From assembly GCA_900551915.1 (NCBI GenBank), contig URXT01000005.1:1-64000 (forward strand): DNA of 64,000 nt. Reading direction: 5' to 3'. The notes under the pieces were generated by a model. That model ran no database searches and was not told where the DNA came from. It worked only from the letters and a program-made list of their open reading frames with translations. This DNA is from an uncultured bacterium (lineage in GTDB: Bacteria > Cyanobacteriota > Vampirovibrionia > Gastranaerophilales > Gastranaerophilaceae). This document shows, one piece after another, positions 51,573 to 60,704 of the stretch. Position numbers and translations under genes: made by a program. How positions within the stretch are numbered: position 1 is the stretch's first letter; every line of letters starts with the position of its first letter.

Positions 51573-52624
51573 TTTGAATCTCTCAAATTTCCTCCCGCAA
51601 GTTCTTGAAGCGTTTTATATAGTTTAATTTCTTCATCAGAAATCTTCTCGGGAATTTGTATCTTTACTGTAACTATTATATCACCAACAAGATTATTTTT
51701 CTTCAAGCCTTTTGAAGAAATTCTGAAAATTTGGCCGGACCTTGTGCAAGGTGGTAATTTTAGAACTACACTGTCCTCAAGCGACGGAACTTTGATATCC
51801 CCGCCGAGAACAGCCTCAAACGGAGATATCTCAACTTCACATAATAAATCGTTTCCGTCGATTTTAAATAAAGAATCCGGCGCAATCTTGATTTTTAAGT
51901 ATAAATCACCGTTTTTGCCGCCGTTGACTCCTTTTTTCCCCTCGCCTAACAGCCGTAATTTTGAGCCGTCTTTAACATGTGCAGGAATTGTTACATTAAT
52001 CTTCTGGTGTTTTGTAATTTCACCTTTGCCGTCGCATTTCGGGCACTTTGAACCATTTATAAACTTCCGGCCTGCACATTGTTCACAAACTTCTGTATGT
52101 ACAACATTCACAATCTTATGAGTACCTGAAACAGATTCTTTTAATGTTACGGTAACATCAGCATAAATATCCGCTCCTTTTTGTGATTTTGGCGGATTTG
52201 GAGCTTTTTTCTTGCGCGTGGATTGTGAAAAGCCGTCAATAATATCGTTTATTATATCAGTAAAAACTTTTTCATCTCTTTGAGTTTTTTTATACTTAAT
52301 TTCAGGTTCTTTTTTATAACTATTTTTCAAATCAGAATTTGAGCAAGTTGATTTTTTGAAAGATTTTCTGTAGGTGTTTTGCGGATTTTCAGCAGCTTTC
52401 GAGGATTTAAAAAATCCGTTTATCATGTCATATTGTTTGCGCTGCTTTTCATCCGAAAGGACTTCGTAAGCTTCTGTGATGTCTTTAAAAATTAATTCGC
52501 CGTCAGGATTTATGTCAGGATGGTATTTCCGCACCAAACGTCTGTAAACAGCTTTCAGCTGCGAAAGTTCTACATCCGGTGTAACTCCTAAAATTTCATA
52601 GTAATTTTTGCTGCTTTTAATCAT
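51569..52624 (-). CDS. DnaJ-type co-chaperone with shortened zinc region
   Basis: 351-aa Hsp40. The J domain (residues 1-65) has HPD in RKYHPDINPD. A Lys/Ser-rich linker takes the place of the Gly/Phe region. Only two CxxCxG-type units are seen (CEQCAGRKF, CPKCDGKGE), half of the four in canonical DnaJ, so it would hold one zinc at most. The C-terminal substrate domain (INVTIPAHVKDGSKLRLLGEG, GGKNGDLYLKI) is normal. It probably stimulates DnaK for particular clients. It is coupled to queE by a 4-base overlap. Confidence 0.85.
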   Translation of the reverse strand: MIKSSKNYYEILGVTPDVELSQLKAVYRRLVRKYHPDINPDGELIFKDITEAYEVLSDEKQRKQYDMINGFFKSSKAAENPQNTYRKSFKKSTCSNSDLKNSYKKEPEIKYKKTQRDEKVFTDIINDIIDGFSQSTRKKKAPNPPKSQKGADIYADVTVTLKESVSGTHKIVNVVHTEVCEQCAGRKFINGSKCPKCDGKGEITKHQKINVTIPAHVKDGSKLRLLGEGKKGVNGGKNGDLYLKIKIAPDSLFKIDGNDLLCEVEISPFEAVLGGDIKVPSLEDSVVLKLPPCTRSGQIFRISSKGLKKNNLVGDIIVTVKIQIPEKISDEEIKLYKTLQELAGGNLRDSK

Positions 52625-52660
52625 AGAATGTTATTTAATGATGTTTTGTAAAATATCAAG

Positions 52661-53917
52661 TTAGTCCGTAAATTTACAGATATCACTCCGGTATTTTTTA
52701 CCGCTAAATTTTATAACATCAACATTCTCATAGAGCAATTCCCTGGCTCGCGTCAGAGTGGAGGAGGTTTTTGTAAGAACAATTGAACGCCCGCCGGAGG
52801 TTAAGTATTCAAAAAACTCGTTTCTTTTTGTATTAAAATGGTTAATATCAACTTCATCTTCTGCAATATCGAGTCCTTCAATAACAGAATCCGAGATTTT
52901 ACCTGAAGACAAAACGCATGAAACAGAAGAATTCTCAGAAACATCAATGTGCCTGTAATCATCGGCAAAAGCTCCGATTGCGCATGCTTCAAAGAGTGTA
53001 TAAAGATTTTCATTAATAAGATTTAGCACAGCCTGAGCATCATGTTCTGCGAGGAAAGGTTTTAATTCAAGAACAGAATAGTCGCCGTCCTCTGTCAAAA
53101 CACCTTCAACACCAAGAATACCAAGATAAGGCATCCCGCGTTTTTCAAGGCTTGATAACACAGGTTTAACAACCTGATTCAAAATTTGCTGCTCAATATC
53201 ATAAGAAATTTTGTAATCAGGACAGTAAACACCCATTCCGGGAGTTAAAATTCCGCCGCTTCCATCCTCCATAAACTTGTAATTTGCGCATGAAGTCAAA
53301 GGAAGAAAATGATAACCGTCAGTTATAACATAATAAATAAATTCATGGCCATAAACAAAATTTTCAAGAAGGATTTTGCTTTCACCGGACAAAAATAAGT
53401 CTTCCACAAACACCGAAGCAGTTCTGATAGAATTACAAACCTGCCTGTCGGCACCGGCAGAAGCTTCATCTTTTCTGATTACAACCGGATAATCACATTT
53501 CTTCAGATAATCAATTGCAAGCTGTGATTTTTCAAAAATACCAAACCTCGGAGTCGGAATATGAAGTTTATAAAAAAGCCGTTTTCCCGCAGATTTGGAA
53601 ATTGCCGCATAAGCGCTTTGAGCAGACGGAGCAAAAATCTGCTGGTCATTCTCTTGAAAAATCGTTGCTATATCAGCTTTTATTGCCCGCTCATCAGAGG
53701 CAATTGTTAAATCAACTGCATTTTCCATGGCAAATTCCAGAATTTTTGCAGCATCAGAAGGTCTTATATCAACTAACTCGCAAGTTTCAGCCATTGCAGA
53801 ATTTCCTGGCACAGCATAAACTTTTTCAACAAAATCATATCCTGCAAAAACCTTTGCAAGCGCATGTTCTTTTGCAGAGCTTCCGACAATTAAAATCCTT
53901 TTCTTTTGATTCTCCAT
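52661..53917 (-). CDS. PurD-like phosphoribosylamine-glycine ligase, divergent
   Basis: 418-aa ATP-grasp protein with the PurD layout: N-terminal RILIVGSSAKEHALAKVF, VDLTIASDERAIKADIATIF, then the ATP-grasp core from KLHIPTPRFGIFEKSQ to YLGILGVEGVLTEDG. Key PurD sites are altered: GGREHAL is GSSAKEHALA, the KADGLAAGKGV nucleotide loop is RKDEASAGADRQV, and the metal site RFGDPE is ELKPFLAEHDAQ. It may be a paralogue with another substrate, or a fast-evolving PurD. No other pur gene is near. Divergent from the 83-aa gene. Confidence 0.7.
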   Translation of the reverse strand: MENQKKRILIVGSSAKEHALAKVFAGYDFVEKVYAVPGNSAMAETCELVDIRPSDAAKILEFAMENAVDLTIASDERAIKADIATIFQENDQQIFAPSAQSAYAAISKSAGKRLFYKLHIPTPRFGIFEKSQLAIDYLKKCDYPVVIRKDEASAGADRQVCNSIRTASVFVEDLFLSGESKILLENFVYGHEFIYYVITDGYHFLPLTSCANYKFMEDGSGGILTPGMGVYCPDYKISYDIEQQILNQVVKPVLSSLEKRGMPYLGILGVEGVLTEDGDYSVLELKPFLAEHDAQAVLNLINENLYTLFEACAIGAFADDYRHIDVSENSSVSCVLSSGKISDSVIEGLDIAEDEVDINHFNTKRNEFFEYLTSGGRSIVLTKTSSTLTRARELLYENVDVIKFSGKKYRSDICKFTD

Positions 53918-54013
53918 AAATCAATTATAAAGAATTTATATATTTATTGCAAGGAGAATTTATACAGCAGAAGAAGGATTTTGTTAATTTATATTAAAAT
54001 TTTTGAGAAACTA

Positions 54014-54023
54014 TGTTATAATA
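54014..54023 (+). promoter_or_regulatory. Extended -10 promoter element
   Basis: TGTTATAAT (TGnTATAAT) at 54015-54023, 60 bases before the start of the 83-aa gene. No convincing -35 box is present, in keeping with an extended -10 promoter. Confidence 0.45.
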
Positions 54024-54082
54024 GTGACAGATAAAAATTAATTATTAAAAATATTTTGTTAGTAAGGTAATAGGTATAGTAA

Positions 54083-54334
54083 ATGGCAAGTTTAGTAAGT
54101 ATTTTATCGAATGTATTTGCACCTCAGCAGTCAACACCGGCAATTTCAGCGCCTGCGATAAGCACAACAACTTCAAGCAATCCCTTTAGCAACAATCCGT
54201 TTGTGAATTACAACGGAAACCGTTTCAGCAGTGCAACTTACGCTAAAAATCAGCCCGTTAAAGGCGGTTACTTTGCCGGCTACTACAACGGCAAACAAAA
54301 TATTGTCGGACAAAGATTGTTTATCGAAGTTTAA
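54083..54334 (+). CDS. Small Ser/Asn/Pro-rich hypothetical protein
   Basis: 83-aa low-complexity protein: a short hydrophobic N-terminus (MASLVSILSNVFA), then Ser/Thr/Pro/Asn-rich sequence and a Gly/Tyr/Asn-rich end (GGYFAGYYNGKQNIVG). No signal peptide is clear. The upstream promoter and AAGGTAATAGG ribosome region support expression. Its last four bases overlap the convergent membrane protein gene. No family recognised. Confidence 0.5.
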   Translation: MASLVSILSNVFAPQQSTPAISAPAISTTTSSNPFSNNPFVNYNGNRFSSATYAKNQPVKGGYFAGYYNGKQNIVGQRLFIEV

Positions 54335-55179
54335 TTATTATTTTCATTAATTTCTGCAGGCGTATCTGAATATACGTCTTTTGAGAAGGCATATCTGTAT
54401 AATGCATAAAAATATGCAACTGACATGATAATTGTTCCTGCCATAACAACATAACTTTCTTTTATGAGATATCCCTGTGATATTGACATAAAATCTTCGC
54501 TGCACAAGAAGACACAAGCCGTCATTAGAAGGGCATATGGTATTGAGATAATTTTCCAGAATGTTTGTTTGCCGAATTTAACATTATAAGCGTAGCCGAC
54601 CATAAACAAAACATCAACAACTACCGAAACCATAACAATCCAATCCCATAAGTTTATTTTGTTTAGCGGCAATGCAAAAAGCAAATAAACAGTGTTGATA
54701 ATCAATACAACTGAGCTATATGTCAAAAAAAGCTTCCAGTAAGGTCTTTTAACCTCTGCCATCTCGGAAAAATATTTTTTATACTTAAAAAATGCTGTAA
54801 TAACAGGTGAATAAATAATTGAATAAAGCAGCAGCGAAAATAGTGAAACCGTAACAATCCCGCCTATAAAGCGCGAATGGTCTTCCTGACCGGCTGATTG
54901 TATAAATAACTGCGGCATTGCCGAATAAACTGCCAGAAATACTGTTAACAGAATAAAAAGCAATATTCCCGAAAAAATTATATTGTTTGCTTTAAGTGAA
55001 AACAACTTTTTACGCCAACCAAGAGCGAAAAAATATCCCCCGATAAATACATAAACAACTGACAAAATATATCCTAATGCCAAATTTACTTCAGTCACCT
55101 GCAATGTTCCTGTTATACCATTTATCTGCAAGAAAGCAAACAATAATGCAAAAAGTATAAAAAATATTTTCCAAACCAT
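54331..55179 (-). CDS. Multi-pass membrane protein, unknown function
   Basis: 282-aa protein with about eight transmembrane helices (FFILFALLFAFLQI, LGYILSVVYVFIGGYFFAL, IFSGILLFILLTVFLAVYS, VTVSLFSLLLYSIIYSPVI, LFLTYSSVVLIINTVYLLF, WIVMVSVVVDVLFMVGYAY, ISIPYALLMTACVFLC, VMAGTIIMSVAYFYALY). No motif identifies a function. The ATG at 55179 has AAGGAGT upstream. Divergent from the ABC exporter gene 140 bases away. Confidence 0.7.
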   Translation of the reverse strand: MVWKIFFILFALLFAFLQINGITGTLQVTEVNLALGYILSVVYVFIGGYFFALGWRKKLFSLKANNIIFSGILLFILLTVFLAVYSAMPQLFIQSAGQEDHSRFIGGIVTVSLFSLLLYSIIYSPVITAFFKYKKYFSEMAEVKRPYWKLFLTYSSVVLIINTVYLLFALPLNKINLWDWIVMVSVVVDVLFMVGYAYNVKFGKQTFWKIISIPYALLMTACVFLCSEDFMSISQGYLIKESYVVMAGTIIMSVAYFYALYRYAFSKDVYSDTPAEINENNN

Positions 55180-55319
55180 AATTTACTCCTTAAATTACTT
55201 ATTTAAATTAGCATATATATCAAATTTTGTAAATTATCAAAAAAATAAACTTAATATTAATCATAAAAAATATATATTTTAAGTATAATATTCTTTGTAA
55301 ACGTTGAAAAGGGAAAATC

Positions 55320-57116
55320 ATGATTAAAAGTTTAAAAGTAATTTACGAAAGACTAAGCAATACACAAGCCTGGCATAATTATTCAAGAATGTGGCCGTTT
55401 GTTAAACCGTATTGGTTCAGAGCGCTTTTGGCGGTGTTAATATGTATTCCGATTGGCTCTTTGGATGCGGTAATTGCTCTTTCTTTAAAGCCATATATGG
55501 ATTTAGTCATGGTTGAAAAAACTGTTCAATCACCATGGTATATTCCATTTGGAATAGTTGCATTTACCTGTATTCAAGGTTTTTTAAATTACATGGCAAC
55601 CTATCTTAACACCTGGGTCGGAACAAAAATCACTAACGATTTAAAATTTAAACTTTATTCAAAAATGCTTTCATTTGAAACATCTTTCTTTGACGCAAGA
55701 CAATCCGGCGATGTGATTTTCAGATTTAATAATGATGCGGATATGGCATGTGCAGGACTCCTTAATAACTTGAAGACCTTTGTTTCAAGACTTTTCTCTT
55801 CAATTTCTTTAGTCGGAGTTTTAATTTATAATTCATGGCAGCTGGCCATTATTGCAATTGTTGTGCTCGGCTGTGCTTTTCTTCCGCTCGCCAAAATCAG
55901 AAAACGGATTCAAAGTGTAATGGATAAAACAGTTATGGCTGATTCAACAATTATAACAGCCTACAATGAAAGCTACGCCGGAAACAAGACAATTACAGCA
56001 TATAATCTAAAAGATTATCAGGAAAACAAATTCCAAATGATTTTAAAAAGTATTTTTGGCTTACGCATAAAAATGATTCAACGTACAAGCTGGCTTTCGC
56101 CAATGATGCACGTAATTGTTTCAATAGGTATCGGTCTTGCTATCGGATACGGAAGCCACTTAATCCTGACAAAACAAATTACAAGCGGAAACTTTGTTTC
56201 CTTTATCACCGCCTTAATTATGCTTTATACACCTATCAAGAACCTTGGAAATAACTTTAATGCTGTTCAATTCTCATTTATGGCAATTGAACGAGCTTTT
56301 GATATTTTGGAAAGCACTCCGGCAATCAAAAACAAACCTGATGCAAAAGTTCTTAGCAATATAAATTCCTCTATTGCATTTGAGCATGTGAACTTTGAAT
56401 ATATTCCGGGTAAACCTGTCCTTAAGGACATTAATCTTGAAGTTAAAAAGGGTGAAACCATTGCGCTTGTCGGAAACTCCGGCGGCGGAAAAACAACAAT
56501 AGTTAATTTAATTCCAAGATTTTATGACATAAATTCAGGTTCAATAAAAATTGACGGTACCGATATAAGAGACTACACGCTTGAAAGCCTTAGAAACCAA
56601 ATTGCTGTTGTTTTCCAGGATAACTTCCTATTCTCAGGAACAATAAGAGAAAATATTCTCCTAGGAAAACATGATGCAACTGATGCAGAAATTCAAAAAG
56701 CTTTAGAGATGGCTTATTTGGATGAATTTGTATCAACTCTTGCCGAAGGACTTGATACACAAATAGGCGAACGCGGAATACTTCTTTCCGGCGGTCAAAA
56801 ACAGCGTGTGGCAATTGCAAGAGCATTTATTAAAAACGCGCCTGTTGTAATTCTTGATGAAGCAACTTCAGCATTGGACAACAAGTCAGAAGCAATTGTT
56901 CAAAAAGCTATTGACAATCTTATGATTGATAAAACTGTTTTTGTTATTGCGCACAGATTATCTACAATCCAGAATGCAGACAGAATTGCTGTAATTAATG
57001 AAGGTGTTCTTGCTGAACTTGGTACTCATGATGAGCTTATGCAGCTTGAACACGGAAAATATAAAACACTTTATGAAATGCAGTTTAGGAGTCAAAAAAC
57101 TCCTGCCGCGGTTTAA
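55320..57116 (+). CDS. MsbA-type ABC exporter
   Basis: 598-aa half transporter of the inner membrane that would work as a homodimer. Six-helix domain (residues about 30-315) with the exporter-type N-terminal layout, then the nucleotide-binding domain: Walker A VGNSGGGKTT, Q loop VVFQDNFLFSG, signature LLSGGQKQRVAIARAF, Walker B VVILDEATSALD and switch VIAHRLST. Fits the lipid A/lipid flippase MsbA branch, but similar proteins move drugs or peptides. AAAGGGAAAATC precedes the ATG. Confidence 0.85.
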   Translation: MIKSLKVIYERLSNTQAWHNYSRMWPFVKPYWFRALLAVLICIPIGSLDAVIALSLKPYMDLVMVEKTVQSPWYIPFGIVAFTCIQGFLNYMATYLNTWVGTKITNDLKFKLYSKMLSFETSFFDARQSGDVIFRFNNDADMACAGLLNNLKTFVSRLFSSISLVGVLIYNSWQLAIIAIVVLGCAFLPLAKIRKRIQSVMDKTVMADSTIITAYNESYAGNKTITAYNLKDYQENKFQMILKSIFGLRIKMIQRTSWLSPMMHVIVSIGIGLAIGYGSHLILTKQITSGNFVSFITALIMLYTPIKNLGNNFNAVQFSFMAIERAFDILESTPAIKNKPDAKVLSNINSSIAFEHVNFEYIPGKPVLKDINLEVKKGETIALVGNSGGGKTTIVNLIPRFYDINSGSIKIDGTDIRDYTLESLRNQIAVVFQDNFLFSGTIRENILLGKHDATDAEIQKALEMAYLDEFVSTLAEGLDTQIGERGILLSGGQKQRVAIARAFIKNAPVVILDEATSALDNKSEAIVQKAIDNLMIDKTVFVIAHRLSTIQNADRIAVINEGVLAELGTHDELMQLEHGKYKTLYEMQFRSQKTPAAV

Positions 57117-57321
57117 ATATTAACCGTCCGGCTAATAGACAAACGGATATAATTTTAATATAATAACAGCAGTTACTTGTTAATTATTATAAGAGGTGAT
57201 ATAGGCTCCTAATGGAGTTCAATTTCAATTTGTTGAAAATGATTTTAAACATATATAGTTATAAAATCAAATTCAAAAAAGACTTAATCCTTTTAGGTTT
57301 TCTGCATCCATTTATATTTAA

Positions 57322-58287
57322 TTAAATCAGCTCGTTTTCAGCCAGAATATTTTTTAAGGCGTGAGCTGATTCTTGCAACTTGCTAAGTTCATCAAAGCTT
57401 AATGAAATTGGAACAAGTGTTTCAATGCCATCCTTACCGACAATTGCGGGCATGCTTAACGAAACATCACTAATTCCATATTCGCCATGCATTATTGTTG
57501 AAACCGGAAGAATCGACCTTTCATTTCTGACTATTGCCTCACAAATTCTTTTAACTGACATTGCAATCCCGTAATTCGTAGCTTTTTTCATGGAAATAAT
57601 TTCATAAGCACTATTTTTTACATCGGTTGCAATTTTTTCCGTAGCATTTTTGTGGTCATAATGCCCGCGCATTTCACAAAAATTATTTAGCGGGACACCG
57701 GACACATTAGCGCTGCTCCAAACTGCAATTTCGCTATCTCCATGCTCTCCTATAATAAAAGCATGAACGCTTCTGCTATCAACATTTAAATGACGACCTA
57801 TTGCATATTTTAATCTTGCTGTATCAAGCACAGTACCAGAACCAATAACCCTATTCTCCGGAAGAGCGCTCAGTTTTACAGCGGCATAAGTCAAAATATC
57901 AACAGGATTAGCAACAATTAAAAGAATTCCATTAAAATTTCTTTTCTTTATTTCAGGAATAATTGTTTTAAAAATATTTATATTTTTTTTAACCAAATCA
58001 AGACGTGTTTCACCGGGTTGTTGATTTGCACCAGCTGTAACAATAACAATTCCAGCATTTTTTACATCATCGTAATCACCAGCATGAATTTTCATTGGTT
58101 TTGAAAAAGGTATTCCATGGCTAATATCAAGAGCCTCACCTTCAGCTCTTTTAGAATCAGAATCTATCAAAACAAGTTCTGTGAATAATCCGCTTTGCAT
58201 TAAGCAAAATGCCGATGCTGAACCCACAAACCCACATCCAACAATTACGGCTTTATTAAAATTAATTGTTTCTTTAATTTCATTCAT
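57322..58287 (-). CDS. ldh: L-lactate dehydrogenase
   Basis: Reduces pyruvate to L-lactate with NADH, regenerating NAD in fermentation. 321 aa. AVIVGCGFVGSASAFCLM is the NAD-binding turn, followed by LVLIDSDSKRAEGEALDI, the substrate loop AGANQQPGETRLDLV (the Gln before PGETR marks lactate over malate), IVANPVDILTYAAVKL, GSGTVLDTARLK and the catalytic GEHGDSE. AAGGGGG lies upstream of the ATG. Runs alone, with no clear terminator seen after it. Confidence 0.94.
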   Translation of the reverse strand: MNEIKETINFNKAVIVGCGFVGSASAFCLMQSGLFTELVLIDSDSKRAEGEALDISHGIPFSKPMKIHAGDYDDVKNAGIVIVTAGANQQPGETRLDLVKKNINIFKTIIPEIKKRNFNGILLIVANPVDILTYAAVKLSALPENRVIGSGTVLDTARLKYAIGRHLNVDSRSVHAFIIGEHGDSEIAVWSSANVSGVPLNNFCEMRGHYDHKNATEKIATDVKNSAYEIISMKKATNYGIAMSVKRICEAIVRNERSILPVSTIMHGEYGISDVSLSMPAIVGKDGIETLVPISLSFDELSKLQESAHALKNILAENELI

Positions 58288-58366
58288 ACATGCCCCCTTT
58301 TCATATTTTTACACTTTGTCAATGGGATTTTATCACAGAAATGATTTTATAACAGTAAAGTACTAT

Positions 58367-58405
58367 AAAAACTGCCCTTATGTATAAAAAATTGGGCAGT
58401 TTTTG
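58367..58405 (-). terminator. Terminator of the YkgJ-type gene
   Basis: AAAAACTGCCC / GGGCAGTTTTTG inverted repeat with a 13-base loop. On the minus strand it lies 30 bases after the stop codon of the cysteine-cluster gene. Confidence 0.82.
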
Positions 58406-58437
58406 AACTATTTACTTATAAATAATATATTTTATTA

Positions 58438-59025
58438 TTATTTTTTTATAAGTGAAGTAATTTTGTTTTGTAGCATTTCACCCATAAATTTGAAGGGAGC
58501 TTTAACCTCAACTTCAAAAAATGATTTTAAGTTAAATTTAAGTATATCAAGCCTCGAAGCCTTCTCCGGACATTCATTTATTTTTCCCGGCATTGTACCG
58601 AACTCCTTGCAAATAGGTGGACGGTCATTATACACGCTGCAGCTTGCATCAGATTTAATAAACGGACAATAATTATATATCTTTTTAGCTTCATATTCCG
58701 CTAAAAGATTATGCACATCATCCATATTTTTAAGCTGTAATTTTTTTGCTACTTCAGGGGAAATGCCGCACAACATTTTTCCGTCAGTATCATAGCCGAT
58801 AAAAATTATCGGCCGAGTACTGTAAATTACAGAATTATAAGTGTCTCTGATATCATTTTGACCCATATTAAACGCACCAAATATCTGTCTTTGAATTTTA
58901 TCTTTATGTTTGGGTAAAAAATCCTCAGGCAGAGGTGCATTTATGCAACACTTTGAACGACATTGGGGAATGTAGCATTTGTAAGGCTTATTTAAATATG
59001 TTTTGAGGTTTGTAATTTTTGTCAT
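58438..59025 (-). CDS. YkgJ-family cysteine-cluster protein
   Basis: 195-aa cytoplasmic protein with metal-binding Cys in the YkgJ (putative zinc- or iron-chelating) pattern: CYIPQCRSKCC near the N-terminus, LCGISPE in the middle and CPFIKSDASCSVYNDRPPIC toward the C-terminus. The biochemical role of the family is not established. The ATG at 59025 has only a weak ribosome site. It is followed by a terminator and preceded by tRNA genes on the same strand. Confidence 0.75.
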   Translation of the reverse strand: MTKITNLKTYLNKPYKCYIPQCRSKCCINAPLPEDFLPKHKDKIQRQIFGAFNMGQNDIRDTYNSVIYSTRPIIFIGYDTDGKMLCGISPEVAKKLQLKNMDDVHNLLAEYEAKKIYNYCPFIKSDASCSVYNDRPPICKEFGTMPGKINECPEKASRLDILKFNLKSFFEVEVKAPFKFMGEMLQNKITSLIKK

Positions 59026-59096
59026 ATTTACCCAAAATCAGAACAAAATATTTTTTGCTAGCGAAATAAAAAATTGTAAATTACATTATATAAAAA

Positions 59097-59170
59097 CGGC
59101 CCCGGCGCGATTCGAACGCGCGATCTTCGGTTTAGGAAACCGCTGCTCTATCCTGCTGAGCTACGAGGCC
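59097..59170 (-). tRNA. tRNA-Arg (anticodon CCT)
   Basis: Cloverleaf on the minus strand: acceptor GGCCTCG with CGGGGCC, D arm GCTC/GAGC, anticodon loop TTCCTAA (CCT, reads AGG), T arm GCGCG TTCGAAT CGCGC, G as discriminator base. The first anticodon-stem pair is a G-A mismatch. CCA is not encoded. Five T follow the gene. Confidence 0.93.
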
Positions 59171-59176
59171 AAAGTA

Positions 59177-59250
59177 TGTGCCTGATGCGATTCGAACGCA
59201 CGACCTTTTCCTTCGGAGGGAAACGCTCTATCCAACTGAGCTACAAGCAC
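59177..59250 (-). tRNA. tRNA-Arg (anticodon CCG)
   Basis: Cloverleaf on the minus strand: acceptor GTGCTTG with CAGGCAC, D arm GCTC/GAGC, anticodon stem TTTCC/GGAAA with loop CTCCGAA (CCG, reads CGG), T arm GTGCG TTCGAAT CGCAT, A as discriminator. CCA is not encoded. It lies six bases before the CCT arginine tRNA, so both are probably processed from one transcript. Confidence 0.93.
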
Positions 59251-59277
59251 AATTTTTTGTACCTTTTTATATTAAAT

Positions 59278-59308
59278 AAAAAGCCGCTTATTAGCAAGCG
59301 GCTTTTTT
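59278..59308. terminator. Bidirectional terminator between lemA and the tRNAs
   Basis: AAAAAGCCGCTT / AAGCGGCTTTTTT with a 6-base loop. It ends the lemA transcript on the minus strand; the tRNA pair then needs its own promoter or read-through. Confidence 0.87.
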
Positions 59309-59324
59309 AGATATTTCTTTATTT

Positions 59325-59963
59325 TTATTTAAAATATTCCTGAGCATTTACAGCCTGACGTTCTCTTTCGTCTTCAACCTTGAAGAAAGGCATTTGTTTG
59401 AAATTAAACATCGCTGCAATTATAGAGCTAGGGAAAAGTTCTGTTGCATTGTTTAACTCTAAAACAGCTGCGTTATAAAATCTTCTTGCGGCTGCAATGT
59501 GTTCTTCTACCTCATTATAGGTTTGCATTGACTGAATCATTGTCTGGTCAGCTTTGATTTGAGGATAATTTTCCATATTAACCATTAATTGACCCATTTG
59601 ACGGGAAATTTCTCCGTCTAATTTCAGTTTGTCACCTACGCTGCTCAGGTCAGATGATAGTTTAAGAGCTTGAGCTCTCAAGGCTGTAATGTTTTCCATC
59701 AAACCTCTTTCATGCTCCATGAATTTATTAGCAATTGTTAAAATGTTAGGAATTAAATCATAACGTTTTTTCAACTGTACATCAATACTTGAAAAAGCTT
59801 CTTTAACTTTGTTCCTTTTGGTAACAAGCGAGTTGTAGATACCGATAATAAACACTATTAAAAGGACTAATATTCCTAATAATATCATGCTTGGTTCAAT
59901 TGACATTCCGCCACCTCCTGTTGCTGCATCAGCATATTGTTTTCCATTTACTAAATTATTCAT
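59325..59963 (-). CDS. lemA: LemA family protein
   Basis: 212-aa membrane-anchored helical protein. A short N-terminal region precedes one transmembrane helix (residues about 27-47, MILLGILVLLIVFIIGIYNS), after which comes the LemA signature: KRNKVKEAFSSIDVQLKKRY, DLIPNILTIANKFM, then AAARRFYNAAVLELNNAT and the PF segment. LemA proteins form helical bundles of unknown function in the envelope. GAGGTAAT precedes the ATG. Confidence 0.93.
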   Translation of the reverse strand: MNNLVNGKQYADAATGGGGMSIEPSMILLGILVLLIVFIIGIYNSLVTKRNKVKEAFSSIDVQLKKRYDLIPNILTIANKFMEHERGLMENITALRAQALKLSSDLSSVGDKLKLDGEISRQMGQLMVNMENYPQIKADQTMIQSMQTYNEVEEHIAAARRFYNAAVLELNNATELFPSSIIAAMFNFKQMPFFKVEDERERQAVNAQEYFK

Positions 59964-60011
59964 ATTACCTCACTTTTATAAGTATAACATCCAAAATATT
60001 TAAAAATACGA

Positions 60012-60668
60012 CTAAACAGAGTATTTTTCACCAAGTTTTTCAAATGAAACGACTTCATCAAAATCTTTACGGCTTTTAACAGTTTTGATATGTTCTTTTT
60101 CATAACCGAGAGTTAAAAGCGAAATTAAAATTTGTTTTTCGTTTAATCCTAAAAGCTCTTTAACTGTTGTCGCAGCATTATTTTCGTTATGTGTAAGCTC
60201 ATTTGCGATTGCGCCGACAATACAGCAGCCAACGCCGAGTTCTTCAGCGCGAAGCGTCATATAACCAATTGCATAAGACATTTGCTCAATAGTTCTTAAC
60301 AGAGTTTCATACTCGCCCAGAAGTGACGGATTTAAAACCGGATTTGAGAGAATATAATTTCTAACATCAGCATTTCTCCCTTGTTTCTCCATAACTTTAG
60401 AGAACTTATCGTCCTCCCAGGCTGTCATATCTGCAACACAACAGACAACAGCAGAAGCATTTTTAACCTGATTTTGATTATTTGCAGCTATTGAAAGTTT
60501 ATCTTTTACAGCCTGATTTTTAACAACAATGAAGTGCCAGGGCTGAACATTTACCCAGCTTGGCGCCATCATACCTGCTGTAAGAATTTCTTTAATGATT
60601 TTATCCTCAACAGGTTTATCGCTGTAAGAACGTACGCTTTTTCTGTTTAAAATAGCATTTGCGACCAT
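60012..60668 (-). CDS. Nitroreductase family protein
   Basis: 218-aa FMN-dependent oxidoreductase that would dimerise. N-terminal ILNRKSVRSYSDKPVED supplies the FMN-phosphate Arg and Ser residues, MMAPSWVNVQPWHFIVV is the typical second block, and YMTLRAEELGVGCCIVGAI the C-terminal flavin-contact helix. The family reduces nitro compounds, quinones or other substrates with NAD(P)H; which one here is unknown. GGGAG lies seven bases before the ATG. Confidence 0.9.
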   Translation of the reverse strand: MVANAILNRKSVRSYSDKPVEDKIIKEILTAGMMAPSWVNVQPWHFIVVKNQAVKDKLSIAANNQNQVKNASAVVCCVADMTAWEDDKFSKVMEKQGRNADVRNYILSNPVLNPSLLGEYETLLRTIEQMSYAIGYMTLRAEELGVGCCIVGAIANELTHNENNAATTVKELLGLNEKQILISLLTLGYEKEHIKTVKSRKDFDEVVSFEKLGEKYSV

Positions 60669-60704
60669 GACTGACTCCCTTCTTTTTATATAACAAGTAT
60701 ATAA

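Noticed and set aside
57210..57323. 37-codon ORF (MEFNFNLLK...) after the ABC exporter gene
   Set aside because: The AAGAGGTG upstream is about 15 bases from the ATG, too far, and the product has no distinguishing feature.
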